From the NCBI RefSeq assembly GCF_023715605.1, contig NZ_JAMBOL010000013.1, forward strand, positions 1 to 64,000: a DNA stretch of 64,000 nucleotides. The letters run 5' to 3'. Source of the stretch: Halalkalibacter oceani. GTDB taxonomy: Bacteria > Bacillota > Bacilli > Bacillales > Bacillaceae_D. The notes below the pieces were generated by a model. The model did no database searches, had not been told where the DNA came from, and worked only from the letters and a program-made list of their open reading frames with translations. The translations under genes were made by a program, and so were the position numbers. Shown piece by piece: positions 7,392 to 15,428 of this stretch (position 1 is the stretch's first letter; each line of letters starts with the position of its first letter).

Positions 7392-8129
7392 TTAATCGTT
7401 AAACAGCGAGGTCAGGAAATTTGACGGGAGATGGATTTTTTCGTTTTTGTTGATCATTTTTTCAATTTCATCGGCGTCGTCCTGATCTTTCAGCTCCCCG
7501 ACTTCCTTATGCAAATCCTCCATTTTTTTATCAAGAACCGCAGCGAGGTCGGCGGCATTTTTCAGTTCCAGGAGGAGGCGCTCTGGGATTTCTTTGTTGT
7601 ATTTGTAATAGATTTTGTGTTCCAGGCTCGCCCAGAAATCCATAGCGATCGTCCGAATTTGGACTTCAACACATACACTGCTTTGGCGGTCGGACATGTA
7701 GACCGGGACCTCGATGATCAAATGGAGGCTGCGGTAGCCGTTTGGCTTCGGGTCGCGCAAATAGTCCTTCACCTCAAGGACTTTGATGTCTCCCTGCTTC
7801 TGGATCATGTCGCTCAGCTGATAAATATCTGTCAGAAACGAGCATGTGATTCGGATGCCGGCAACATCTTTAATGTTGTCCTTAATACTTTCCAGAGTGA
7901 TGGGATAGTTTTTGCGGTGAAGCTTTTTTAAAATACTTTCTGGTGATTTTAAACGCGAGCTGATATGTTCAATCGGATTATAATCATGAATCAGCTGAAA
8001 TTCTTCTTGTAAAATTTTAATTTTCGTATTCATTTCGTCTAAAGCAAACTTATACGTCATCATAAAACGAGTGGCTTCAGTACGATAGGCTTTTAATCGT
8101 TTTAAATCAATTGTTGTGGCGGGATTCAC
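7392..8129 (-). CDS. ywaC: Small alarmone synthetase, RelP/YwaC type
   Basis: About 245 residues with only the (p)ppGpp synthetase domain and no HD hydrolase or TGS domain. It transfers pyrophosphate from ATP to GDP or GTP. Visible motifs: YNPIEHISSRLKSPESI, DVAGIRITCSF, KPNGYRSLHLIIE and VEVQIRTIAMDFWASLEHK. The wording of these motifs is closer to B. subtilis YwaC (RelP/SAS2) than YjbM (RelQ). Longer than YwaC because of an acidic/lysine C-terminal tail. GTG 8129 has GGAGAGG upstream; a TTG at 8201 would add 24 residues with no good site. Confidence 0.85.
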   Translation of the reverse strand: MNPATTIDLKRLKAYRTEATRFMMTYKFALDEMNTKIKILQEEFQLIHDYNPIEHISSRLKSPESILKKLHRKNYPITLESIKDNIKDVAGIRITCSFLTDIYQLSDMIQKQGDIKVLEVKDYLRDPKPNGYRSLHLIIEVPVYMSDRQSSVCVEVQIRTIAMDFWASLEHKIYYKYNKEIPERLLLELKNAADLAAVLDKKMEDLHKEVGELKDQDDADEIEKMINKNEKIHLPSNFLTSLFND

Positions 8130-8319
8130 GTTATTCCTCTCCAGTTCAATATGATAGTAGAACTCACTTCTTATTGTGAGCGATTGCGTAGAGAAAGTCA
8201 ATTTCTAAAAAGGAAGGTTTGATGACCGAAACGCAGCACCGTTCTACTACTACCCGGTTTCTCCCACTGCAAAACACGGCCGACCTTCTGGCGGTATTTG
8301 CATTACTATTAGAAAATAC

Positions 8320-8355
8320 AAAAAAGCCTTTCTTCCAAAAAGGAAAAAGGCTTTA
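8320..8355 (-). terminator. Terminator of tRNA-Arg
   Basis: On the minus strand AAAGCCTTTTTCC and GGAAGAAAGGCTTT form a long stem followed by T residues, just downstream of tRNA-Arg. Confidence 0.85.
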
Positions 8356-8368
8356 TAATATGTACATT

Positions 8369-8443
8369 TGGCACGCCTAGTAGGACTCGAACCTACAACG
8401 CGAGAACCGGAATCTCGTGTGATATCCCTTTCACCATAGGCGC
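8369..8443 (-). tRNA. tRNA-Arg (CCG)
   Basis: A 75-nt gene including an encoded CCA: acceptor GCGCCTA/TAGGCGT (first pair G-U), anticodon stem CGAGA/TCTCG with loop TTCCGGT (anticodon CCG), T-loop GGTTCGAGTCC, discriminator G. Confidence 0.95.
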
Positions 8444-8519
8444 ACAATAGCTAAGCAACATCTTCTATTATAAAGTAAGAAAGAGCAGATGTCAACATCT
8501 TGCTGCTTTCTTACTAGAA

Positions 8520-8882
8520 TTACGATTGATTGACGGGAGCATCTTCTTCAAACATTTTATTGAAGCGTTCGTTAATATTCTCTTCCGTATAGCCGGCTTC
8601 AGCCAGGCGGCCGCCAAAGTTCTTCGCCCATAGCTCTAAACGCTGCGCCATTTTCGCATATTTCTTCGCTTCTGCGCCTTTGCCCTGCTTTGCGCGACCT
8701 TCCGCATTTGACATGACGTTTTCGACGACAAATAAATGCTTCCATACGTCTTCCTCATCAAATGTTTCATGGTTTTGGCCAAGCTCATCAAGCACGCGCT
8801 TGTAATAATCGCTGAATTCCTTAAACGAAATCTCTTCCTCCATGTTTAAATAAACCTGGATTTGATCATATAGTGATAGCAT
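8520..8882 (-). CDS. Conserved hypothetical helical protein
   Basis: A 120-residue soluble, acidic, helical protein (MLSLYDQIQVYLNMEEEIS at the start; repeated aromatic/charged helices; acidic tail). I do not recognise a named family, although it looks like a conserved Bacillus protein. No Cys motif and no membrane segment. ATG at 8882 follows AAAAAGGAGTG at good spacing; a longer frame to 8966 has no ribosome-binding site. Stands alone between the tRNA-Arg and brxB. Confidence 0.65.
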   Translation of the reverse strand: MLSLYDQIQVYLNMEEEISFKEFSDYYKRVLDELGQNHETFDEEDVWKHLFVVENVMSNAEGRAKQGKGAEAKKYAKMAQRLELWAKNFGGRLAEAGYTEENINERFNKMFEEDAPVNQS

Positions 8883-8972
8883 GCGTCTACACTCCTTTTT
8901 CAAACTCTGGGCTATTATAGCATACTTCGATAGTAAGAGTGAATATGCAAAGTGAAATGCAGACATTTGAAA

Positions 8973-9000
8973 TAAGAAACGCCGCTAGCGGCGTTTCTTA
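8973..9000. terminator. Perfect 28-bp palindrome, terminator-like
   Basis: TAAGAAACGCCGCT followed by its exact complement AGCGGCGTTTCTTA, without a loop, in the gap between brxB and the next gene. Could be a terminator acting both ways or a protein-binding site. Confidence 0.5.
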
Positions 9001-9026
9001 TGAGCGTCTTTCCTCGATTATCCTTA

Positions 9027-9062
9027 AAAAAGCCGGGAGCGAAACATATCGCCCCCGGCTTT
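9027..9062 (-). terminator. Terminator of brxB
   Basis: On the minus strand AAAGCCGGGGGCG and CGCTCCCGGCTTT pair around an 8-base loop, followed by T residues, directly after the brxB stop codon. Confidence 0.9.
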
Positions 9063-9069
9063 GAACGTT

Positions 9070-9495
9070 TTATCCGCAATACTCGTCGAATGCTTTTTCG
9101 AGCTTTTGAACGACCTGGATCGGTTCATGGCCTTCAATTTCGTACCGTTCCACCATCGTTTTGATTTCGCCGTCCTTAATTAGCGCAAATGATGGCGATG
9201 ATGGCGCATAGCCTTTGAAATATTCGCGCGCTCTTGCTGTCGCGTCTTTATCCTGCCCGGCGAAAACCGTCACGAAACGGTCAGGCTTTGTTTCATAATT
9301 TTGCATATAAGCTGCAGCCGGACGGGCAATACCGCCGGCACAGCCACAAACTGAGTTGACCATGACAAGCGTTGTCCCTTTTTGTTGAAGCACTTCATCG
9401 ACTTCCTCTGGAGTCGTGAGCTGCTCATAGCCGGCAGCGTCCATTTCCTGACGCGCGACTTTTACGACATCATTCATTAAAAAGTTAAATTCCAT
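9070..9495 (-). CDS. brxB: Bacilliredoxin BrxB (YqiW/YphP family)
   Basis: A 141-residue thioredoxin-like protein with the family CGC active site ([10 protein letters not shown], Cys50 and Cys52). Bacilliredoxins remove bacillithiol from S-bacillithiolated proteins after oxidative stress: Cys50 attacks the mixed disulfide and Cys52 resolves it. Full family length, with [27 protein letters not shown] and EIEGHEP. The early MNDVV and [12 protein letters not shown] wording favours YqiW (BrxB) over YphP (BrxA). ATG behind GGTGAAGAAGG. Monocistronic with its own terminator. Confidence 0.9.
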   Translation of the reverse strand: MEFNFLMNDVVKVARQEMDAAGYEQLTTPEEVDEVLQQKGTTLVMVNSVCGCAGGIARPAAAYMQNYETKPDRFVTVFAGQDKDATARAREYFKGYAPSSPSFALIKDGEIKTMVERYEIEGHEPIQVVQKLEKAFDEYCG

Positions 9496-9596
9496 CCTTC
9501 TTCACCTCACTACTCTTTGCTCCTATTGTAACCCGTTTCACGGAGAAAACCAATTCTTTTGCATTGAGCATGACTATCATTGAGGCGATCACCCAT

Positions 9597-10166
9597 TTAA
9601 AAGACTGTCTTTTTATCCCGTTCTTCTTTTAAAATTTCCACCGCTTCACGGAAACGCTGGGAATGGACTACTTCCCGTTCACGTAAAAATTTCAACCCAT
9701 CATTTAAGTCCGGATCATCGGATAGATTGATAATCCATTGATACGTGGCGCGCGCTTTCTCTTCTGCGGCAATATCTTCATATAAATCAGCAATCGGATC
9801 GCCCTTCGCCTGAATATAGGACGCCGTCCACGGCACTCCGCTCGCGTTATGGTAAAAGAGGGCTTCCCCATGATTCACATAATGATCTCCAAGCCCGGCC
9901 GCCTTCAGCTGCTCCGGTGTGGCATCCTTTGTCAGCTTATAGACCATCGTCGCAATCATTTCAAGATGGGCAAACTCCTCTGTACCGATGTCGGTCAGCA
10001 AGCCAATGACTTTATCAGGAATCGTGTAACGTTGGTTCAAATAGCGAAGCGCCGCCGCAAGCTCACCATCCGCCCCGCCGTATTGCTCAATTAAAAATTT
10101 GGCAAGCATCGGATTACATGTGCTCACTTTCACTGGATATTGCAGCTTTTTTTCATAAATCCACAT
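9597..10166 (-). CDS. cotJC: Spore coat protein CotJC, manganese-catalase-like
   Basis: A 189-residue ferritin-like four-helix protein, third gene of cotJABC. Carboxylate and His ligands typical of di-manganese catalases are visible (GGADGELAAALRYLNQRY, IGTEEFAHLEMIA, IAAEEKARATYQWI, REREVVHSQRF). In B. subtilis CotJC is deposited on the spore under sigma-E control; it may protect against peroxide. Start ATG 10166 behind GGGGG. A longer frame to 10247 overlaps cotJB and lacks a site. Confidence 0.95.
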   Translation of the reverse strand: MWIYEKKLQYPVKVSTCNPMLAKFLIEQYGGADGELAAALRYLNQRYTIPDKVIGLLTDIGTEEFAHLEMIATMVYKLTKDATPEQLKAAGLGDHYVNHGEALFYHNASGVPWTASYIQAKGDPIADLYEDIAAEEKARATYQWIINLSDDPDLNDGLKFLREREVVHSQRFREAVEILKEERDKKTVF

Positions 10167-10182
10167 AATGGTCCCCCTTTTT

Positions 10183-10449
10183 TTATAACTGCCACGGCCA
10201 CGGCGCGTCAATCCAGTTCCACGGGTAGCCGCTATAGCTGTTGCCAAATTGCTGCAATGGGCCTAAGTACTGCTCAACCTGGTATTTCACATGGTGCCGG
10301 TATTCGGCCATCTCGTTGAATTGCTGGATTGCGGCCTGATCATTCGGGTGGGTGTCAAGGTACAATGTCAGCTCAACGAGGACAAAATCGACAGCCTGAA
10401 GCTCCTCCATCAATGGATAAAATTCTTCCGGAAGCTGTTTCTGTGCCAT
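10183..10449 (-). CDS. cotJB: Spore coat protein CotJB
   Basis: An 88-residue coat protein, second gene of cotJABC. Features: LPEEFYPLMEELQAVDFVLVELTLYLDTHP near the start, YRHHVKYQVEQYLGPLQQFG, and a Trp/Pro-rich tail (YPWNWIDAPWPW). It works with CotJA and CotJC in coat assembly. ATG 10449 has AAGGGAGT at about 7-8 bases; the GTG at 10458 directly abuts that site. Cotranscribed with its neighbours. Confidence 0.95.
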   Translation of the reverse strand: MAQKQLPEEFYPLMEELQAVDFVLVELTLYLDTHPNDQAAIQQFNEMAEYRHHVKYQVEQYLGPLQQFGNSYSGYPWNWIDAPWPWQL

Positions 10450-10454
10450 TCTTC

Positions 10455-10679
10455 TCACTCCCTTCCTTGCTCATAAGGATTGTCATAAGGAGAATAAAGC
10501 GCCGGCCATAGCGTTCCATAGCGTAACGCTTCCTGTGGAGAAAACTGTGGAAGGCCATATGGCTGAAAGCCTAAATACAATTGCGGCGGTGTCTCATACG
10601 ACTTCACTAAAATCGGCGGGCACGGATCAAATGGACTGACATAAGGGTGGTAATACTTTCGTTGCGAAAACTCCTTCAC
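10455..10679 (-). CDS. cotJA: Spore coat associated protein CotJA
   Basis: A 74-residue Pro/Tyr-rich protein (KYYHPYVSPFDPCPPI, YLGFQPYGLPQFSPQEALRYGTLWPALYSPYDNPY), first gene of cotJABC. Preferred start is GTG 10679, 8 bases after GGAGG; another GTG at 10688 overlaps the site. Only about 20 bases separate the start from a MITE-like insertion (10701-10875), so the operon's natural leader has been interrupted. Confidence 0.9.
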   Translation of the reverse strand: MKEFSQRKYYHPYVSPFDPCPPILVKSYETPPQLYLGFQPYGLPQFSPQEALRYGTLWPALYSPYDNPYEQGRE

Positions 10680-10700
10680 GTTAAACACCTCCAGTTATGT

Positions 10701-10875
10701 GAAGCTGCTGAAAAAGGACGATTTTCACTTTTTTCAGCAGCTTTTTCGTAATGAGCGTAGCCGTTGCCTGATTTTGAAAGCCTTGCTACGAGTGAGTTTG
10801 TCGAAGCAAGGCGCGCAACGCGCGGAGCCATTACTCTTCTTCGAGTTACGAAAAAGGAAGGTTTTCAGTGGCCTC
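10701..10875. mobile_element. MITE-like element, 175 bp, with perfect 8-bp target duplication
   Basis: Starts GAAGCTGCTGAAAAA and ends with the near-complement TTTTTCAGTGGCCTC (12 of 15 positions match as inverted repeats). AGTTATGT flanks it on both sides (10693-10700 and 10876-10883). The left end forms a strong hairpin with a T-run on the plus strand; the interior holds further stem-loops (for example GCGCGCAACGCGCG). No reading frame of its own is credible. Nearly identical elements are at 28117-28290 and 44262-44435. Confidence 0.85.
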
Positions 10876-10905
10876 AGTTATGTCGCGCACTATTTAACCA
10901 TATTC
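10876..10905 (-). promoter_or_regulatory. Possible sigma-E promoter of cotJABC
   Basis: On the minus strand GAATATG (about 10905-10899) and CATAACT (10882-10876), separated by 16 bases, resemble sigma-E -35 and -10 elements (KMATATT and CATACANT), with somewhat long spacing. The -10 lies in the duplicated target of the MITE, so transcription would read through the element into cotJA. Confidence 0.3.
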
Positions 10906-11005
10906 ATCCAACTGTTTTTTTAGAATGACCAAGATCGTAAAAGTGGATTTTTTTTTTTTGCAGCGGCAGACGCCGCCTCCTTACTTGTGCTCCCTTTCTA
11001 TCCAT

Positions 11006-11046
11006 AAAAAAAGCCGCTGCAGCAGGGAAATACCCGATGCAACGAC
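11006..11046 (-). terminator. Terminator of the zinc-binding lipoprotein gene
   Basis: On the minus strand GTCGTTGCATCGGG pairs with CCCTGCTGCAGCGGC (some G-U), followed by seven T residues. Confidence 0.75.
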
Positions 11047-11062
11047 CTCTTTGCGATTTATC

Positions 11063-12136
11063 TTACTGTAGAGCGGTGCGCAATGACTCAATATTTTGTC
11101 TCATTAGACTGAAATAGTCTTCCTCCTGCTGCACATCCTCTTCGACAAGTGCTTCAAGGTTGTGAAGGTAAAGCGGCTCGGCACCAACTTCATTTGTGAC
11201 TACTTCGGCCACCTTGGTGGAAATGTTTTGCTCAAACATGACATGCTGCAGATTGTTTTCCTTCGCGAACTCAATGATCCGTTGCAATTCGCGTTGCGAC
11301 GGCTCACTCGTTGGTGAAATACCCGAGATGCCAACTTGCGTCAAGCCATAACGGCGCTCCCAATAGCCGTAGCCGGCGTGCGAAACAAGAAATGTATCTT
11401 TTTCGGCTTGCTCAACCATCGCCGTAAATTCAGCATCCAATGCTTCGAGCTCGGCCTTCAGCTCTGCAAAATTGCTTGAAAATGTCTCTTCCTGCTCTGG
11501 CATCAGTTCGATCAGGGCATTCTTAATTTCTTCGGCCATTGAGATCGAAAGAATTGGATCAAGCCATACGTGCGGATCCTGATCATGAGAATGACCGTGA
11601 GCATCTTCTCCTTCATGAGCATGCTCTTCCTCGTGCGCGTGAGCATCTTCTCCTTCATGAGCATGCTCTTCCTCGTGCGCATGGGACTCGCCTTCCTCAT
11701 GAGCGTGCCCTTCTTCACTTGGTTCAGTATCGCTCGTATCGATTAGGTCTATATTTTTTGCCGCTTCCACAATGGCGACGGTTTCGCCGTTTATCGTGTC
11801 AATCAGAGCTGCAGCAAAGCCCTCCAGTCCCGCTCCATTATAAATGAAAGCATCTCCTTCTGCGACGCTGATCATATCCCTTGCCGTCGGCTCAAATGTA
11901 TGGGCGTCCGCCCCAACCGGGACAAGATTCGTGACATGAACATACTCTCCCCCGATTTTATTAGCGAAATCCTCAAGCGGAAATATAGTCGTGTAAATCT
12001 CAAGAGCCTCCGTAGCGCCGTCTGTCTCTTCCTCTCCTTGTTCCTGATCGCCCGCCTCGTTTTCATTGTTGCTGCAAGCTACAATTAGAAAGAAAAGCGC
12101 GCTTAGCAGAACAAACCGATATCCATTCTTTTTCAT
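11063..12136 (-). CDS. znuA: Zinc ABC-transporter substrate-binding lipoprotein, ZnuA/AdcA type
   Basis: A 357-residue cluster 9 solute-binding lipoprotein (lipobox ends at Cys21) that captures zinc outside the membrane. Likely metal ligands His79 (GADAHTFEP), His189 (DPHVWLDP) and His253 (VSHAGYGYW) plus a C-terminal acidic ligand are in family positions. Between the first two ligands, residues 144-189 are a His/Glu/Asp-rich loop typical of zinc-specific members. No permease (znuB) or ATPase (znuC) gene is adjacent, so it must use a transporter encoded elsewhere. A Zur-like palindrome overlaps its ribosome-binding site. Confidence 0.9.
   Translation of the reverse strand: MKKNGYRFVLLSALFFLIVACSNNENEAGDQEQGEEETDGATEALEIYTTIFPLEDFANKIGGEYVHVTNLVPVGADAHTFEPTARDMISVAEGDAFIYNGAGLEGFAAALIDTINGETVAIVEAAKNIDLIDTSDTEPSEEGHAHEEGESHAHEEEHAHEGEDAHAHEEEHAHEGEDAHGHSHDQDPHVWLDPILSISMAEEIKNALIELMPEQEETFSSNFAELKAELEALDAEFTAMVEQAEKDTFLVSHAGYGYWERRYGLTQVGISGISPTSEPSQRELQRIIEFAKENNLQHVMFEQNISTKVAEVVTNEVGAEPLYLHNLEALVEEDVQQEEDYFSLMRQNIESLRTALQ
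11599..11682. repeat. 42-bp tandem duplication inside the His-rich loop
   Basis: Two consecutive 42-bp units (11599-11640 and 11641-11682) differ at one base. Each adds 14 residues of His/Glu/Asp-rich loop, so the metal-collecting loop has grown by in-frame duplication. Confidence 0.9.
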
Positions 12137-12148
12137 GGTCTTCCCCTT

Positions 12149-12163
12149 TCGTAACCATTACGC
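12149..12163. promoter_or_regulatory. Zur-like operator
   Basis: TCGTAACCATTACGC fits a 7-1-7 inverted repeat close to the Bacillus Zur consensus (TCGTAAT-N-ATTACGA). It lies 13 bases before the start codon, downstream of the sigma-A promoter and overlapping the AAAGGGGA ribosome-binding site. Confidence 0.7.
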
Positions 12164-12179
12164 TTTATCACAAGTAAGA

Positions 12180-12208
12180 AGTATATCGGAATTCTTCTGA
12201 TCTGTAAA
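12180..12208 (-). promoter_or_regulatory. Sigma-A promoter of the zinc-binding lipoprotein gene
   Basis: On the minus strand TTTACA (12208-12203), 17-base spacer, TATACT (12185-12180): each hexamer matches the consensus at 5 of 6 positions, at ideal spacing. Confidence 0.75.
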
Positions 12209-12223
12209 CCGGCAGCTCTTGCT

Positions 12224-14320
12224 TCATTTTATTCCATCTCGACCGAATAATGACCTCTCTAGCAGCTCCACGACATCTAGTGTCTCTACGGTTTCTTCCA
12301 CCTCTTTCGCCTTCGTGCCGTCGGCCAGCATCGTTAAGCAATACGGACAGCCACTGCTAATAATACTAGGGTCCACGGCGAGAGCCTGCTCCGTCCTGGC
12401 GACATTGATCCGGCTTCCTGTTTCTTCTTCGATCCACATCATTCCGCCGCCGGCTCCGCAGCACATCGCATTCTCCCGATTGCGGCTCATTTCGACCAGT
12501 TCAAGCCCGGGAATTGCTTGTAAAATCTCACGCGGCGGGCTGTAAACATCGTTGTATCTCCCTAAATAGCAGGAATCGTGATAGACGACGGTTTCTTTTA
12601 CTTCATAGGTTGGCGCAAGTCTCCCATCACGAATCAGTTCCGCTAACAGCTCTGTATGATGAAATACTTCCACGCCATTCAGACCAAAATCAGGATATTC
12701 ATGAGTAAATGTATGGTACGCGTGCGGATCAATCGTCACGATTTTTTTCACTTGATAAGCGTTAAATCGTTCAATTGTTGCTGCCGCTAGCTCCTGGAAC
12801 AAAAATTCATTCCCGAGACGGCGCGGTGTATCGCCGGAATTTTTCTCTTCGTTTCCGAGAATCGCAAACGTCACCCCGCTTTTATGCAGCACACGGGCAA
12901 ACGACTGGGCGATTTTTTGGCTCCGTTTATCGAATGATCCCATTGAGCCGACGTAAAATAAATACTCAACCTCGAGCCCTTGCTGTTGGCATTCTTTCAT
13001 CGTCGGGATTTGCAGCTCTTCCACGTCAAGCCGCCACTTTTCCCGTTCCTTCCGATTCAATCCCCACGGATTTCCCTGGCGCTCAATATTCGTCATCGCC
13101 CGTTGCGCTTCCGCAGGTAATTGGCCTTCTGTCAGTACCAAATAGCGTCGCAGATCGATGATTTTATCAACATGCTCATTCATAACCGGACACTGATCTT
13201 CACAGTTACGACAGGTCGTACATGCCCAAATTTCCTCCTCCGTTACAACGTTTCCGATAATCTGGTCGTCATAAGCGACGGCAACTTCCTCTTGTCCGGC
13301 CGCCTGCCGCGCGAGTTGATTGGCTGTAGTCCCAGAAAAGGCATAGCTGGGCAGCCAGGGGGAACGCGAGGTGAGGGCCGCTCCTTTTTCCGTTAAATGA
13401 TCGCGCATATTGACGATTAAATCCATTGGGGAAAGCAGCTTCCCTGTCCCGGTTGCCGGACACATCGACGTACAGCGGCCGCATTCGACACAGGCGTACA
13501 AATCGAGCAGTTGTTTCTGATTAAAGTCCTCGATGTTGTTGACACCAAACGTTTCCTGTGTCTCGTCCGCAAAATCAATCGGAACGAGCTGGCCAACTTG
13601 ATGGGTTTGCCCGAGAAAGACGTTTAACGGTGCGGCGAGCAGGTGGGCATGCTTCGACTGCGGAATATAGACTAAAAAGACGAGTAAAAATAATAAATGC
13701 AACCACCAGAAAAAATAAAAGCCGGCCCCGGCAGCGGCATGTGGCAATTGGGCGGCGACAGAAGCGATCGCGGAAGCCAGCGGTTCAAAGCCTGACAACG
13801 GCTTATCGAGCCACACTTTTTCCATTCCTTTGGCGCCGAGCTTCGATAACATCAAACCAGCTATAAACAATAGTACAAGCCCTGATTTCCAGCCTCGCTT
13901 CAACCGCGCTAGCTTTTCGATATATCGACGGTGAAAAGCCCAAAGCACGGCAAGTAAAATGAGGAAAACGATCACTTCTTGGATGAACGTGAAATAAGGA
14001 TAAAAGCTTCCCAGCGGCAAATGAGCATTCGGCTTCAATCCTTTCATGATAACATCGAGCGCACTGAACTGAACGAGCAGAAATCCGTAAAAAAAGACGA
14101 GATGAATCAACCCGCTTTTTCGATCCTTTAACAGCTTTTTTTGTCCAAAGACATTGACGATCACCGCCCGAATCCGCTCTTTCATTGTCTGTTGGAAGTC
14201 AGGCTTTTTACCGAGCTTGACAAATTGGTACCGTGTTTTGACAAGCGAGGCAAATAAAAAAAGAGCATAGCCCGTTATCATAACAAACAAGATTCTCGTG
14301 ATAACTAGAAAAACGTCCAC
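12224..14320 (-). CDS. fadF: Membrane Fe-S oxidoreductase, FadF/HdrD-like, ETF-linked
   Basis: A 699-residue protein with three parts: an N-terminal membrane domain with about six helices and conserved His (NarI-like, residues 1-230); a ferredoxin domain with two 4Fe-4S motifs (CVECGRCTSMCP from residue 277 and CTTCRNCEDQCP from 367); and a C-terminal pair of CCG domains (HDSCYLGRYND, CCGAGGG, CPYC). It matches B. subtilis FadF (YwjF) and is thought to pass electrons from ETF to menaquinone. It follows etfA by about 110 bases and closes the catabolic cluster. GTG 14320 has AAAGGAG upstream; a longer frame to 14419 is not needed. Confidence 0.9.
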   Translation of the reverse strand: MDVFLVITRILFVMITGYALFLFASLVKTRYQFVKLGKKPDFQQTMKERIRAVIVNVFGQKKLLKDRKSGLIHLVFFYGFLLVQFSALDVIMKGLKPNAHLPLGSFYPYFTFIQEVIVFLILLAVLWAFHRRYIEKLARLKRGWKSGLVLLFIAGLMLSKLGAKGMEKVWLDKPLSGFEPLASAIASVAAQLPHAAAGAGFYFFWWLHLLFLLVFLVYIPQSKHAHLLAAPLNVFLGQTHQVGQLVPIDFADETQETFGVNNIEDFNQKQLLDLYACVECGRCTSMCPATGTGKLLSPMDLIVNMRDHLTEKGAALTSRSPWLPSYAFSGTTANQLARQAAGQEEVAVAYDDQIIGNVVTEEEIWACTTCRNCEDQCPVMNEHVDKIIDLRRYLVLTEGQLPAEAQRAMTNIERQGNPWGLNRKEREKWRLDVEELQIPTMKECQQQGLEVEYLFYVGSMGSFDKRSQKIAQSFARVLHKSGVTFAILGNEEKNSGDTPRRLGNEFLFQELAAATIERFNAYQVKKIVTIDPHAYHTFTHEYPDFGLNGVEVFHHTELLAELIRDGRLAPTYEVKETVVYHDSCYLGRYNDVYSPPREILQAIPGLELVEMSRNRENAMCCGAGGGMMWIEEETGSRINVARTEQALAVDPSIISSGCPYCLTMLADGTKAKEVEETVETLDVVELLERSLFGRDGIK

Positions 14321-14433
14321 CTTTCCCACTCCTTTTCGTGATGACGTTTGTATTAGTGAGAGTGTACGGGTGCCAAATGGGCTGTTTTCCTTTTGGCATT
14401 TCCCGTCTTTTTTAGCCACTCCCTGTCTATGTT

Positions 14434-15414
14434 TTACGCTTTACTAGTGACTACCTTTCTGCATTCTTCCGTTAAAACGGGAAGCACTTCAAAAAGGTCG
14501 CCGACGATGCCGTAATCTGCAATCGAAAAAATCGGTGCTTCTGGATCTTTATTTATCGCGACGATCACTTTCGAGTTTGACATTCCGGCAACATGCTGAA
14601 TCGCTCCTGAAATCCCGCAAGCGATGTAGAGGTCAGGGGTCACGACCTTGCCGGTTTGCCCAATTTGCAAGGAATAATCGCAATAGTCGGCATCGCATGC
14701 TCCGCGGGAGGCACCGACGGCTGCCCCAAGTACATCGGCAAGCTCTTGGAGCGGGTGGAATCCGTCCTTGCTTTTGACACCGCGCCCGCCGGCGACAACA
14801 ATGTTAGCTTCCGTCAGATCGACACCGCTCGTTGTTTTTTCCACAATATCTTTAATCGTAGTGTGAAAATCTTTTATGTCCGGATAAACCGTTTTTATTT
14901 CGCCGCTGCGTGACGGATCGCTTTCTGCCGCCTGGATGTTATTCGGACGAATCGTCGCCATGATCATTCCTTCCTCGATTATCTTTTCTTCAAATGCTTT
15001 TCCAGAATAAATCGGCCTAGTGAATACGACTCGATCATCGACAAGCTCGAGCTTGACAACATCCGAGATTAGACCGCTTTTCAAGCTTGCGGCGATTCTT
15101 GGCGCAAGGTCTCTCCCCTGGGATGTATGGGCAAAAAGGAATCCATCCGGTCTCTCCTCTTCAATAATCTGAAGCAGCGCCTGCTTGTATGCCTCTGGCC
15201 GATAAGCGTCTAAGTCCGGATGCTCAGCGATGATCACACGGTCGGCCCCGTACTGAAACAACAGCTCTGTGAATCTTTCCACCTTTTCCCCAAGCAGCAC
15301 CGCCGTTACTTTGCCGCTTGTGGTCAGTTTTTTTGCCGCCGCAATCGCTTCAAATGAAACGTGGCGCAATGCACCGTGACGAATTTCAGCGAGAACAAAC
15401 ATGTTTTGGCTCAT
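14434..15414 (-). CDS. etfA: Electron transfer flavoprotein, alpha subunit
   Basis: About 326 residues. The N-terminal half has the ETF-alpha fold (FVLAEIRHGALRHVSFEAIAAA); the C-terminal FAD domain carries the family signature GQTGKVVTPDLYIACGISGAIQHVAGM and NKDPEAPIFSIADYGIVGD. It forms a heterodimer with EtfB, takes electrons from the acyl-CoA dehydrogenase and hands them to the membrane Fe-S protein encoded next. ATG 15414 sits behind TAGGAGGAGTGGAGACA. Only 14 bases separate it from etfB. Confidence 0.95.
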   Translation of the reverse strand: MSQNMFVLAEIRHGALRHVSFEAIAAAKKLTTSGKVTAVLLGEKVERFTELLFQYGADRVIIAEHPDLDAYRPEAYKQALLQIIEEERPDGFLFAHTSQGRDLAPRIAASLKSGLISDVVKLELVDDRVVFTRPIYSGKAFEEKIIEEGMIMATIRPNNIQAAESDPSRSGEIKTVYPDIKDFHTTIKDIVEKTTSGVDLTEANIVVAGGRGVKSKDGFHPLQELADVLGAAVGASRGACDADYCDYSLQIGQTGKVVTPDLYIACGISGAIQHVAGMSNSKVIVAINKDPEAPIFSIADYGIVGDLFEVLPVLTEECRKVVTSKA

Positions 15415-15428
15415 TGTCTCCACTCCTC

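Noticed and set aside
8250-8447. 65-residue minus-strand frame
   Set aside because: It covers tRNA-Arg and its terminator.
10699-10923. 74-residue reading frame crossing the 10.7-kb element
   Set aside because: Starts at the element boundary and translates hairpin repeats; related copies give different frames.
11539-11847. His/Arg-rich frame antisense to znuA
   Set aside because: Shadow of the His/Glu-rich loop repeats.
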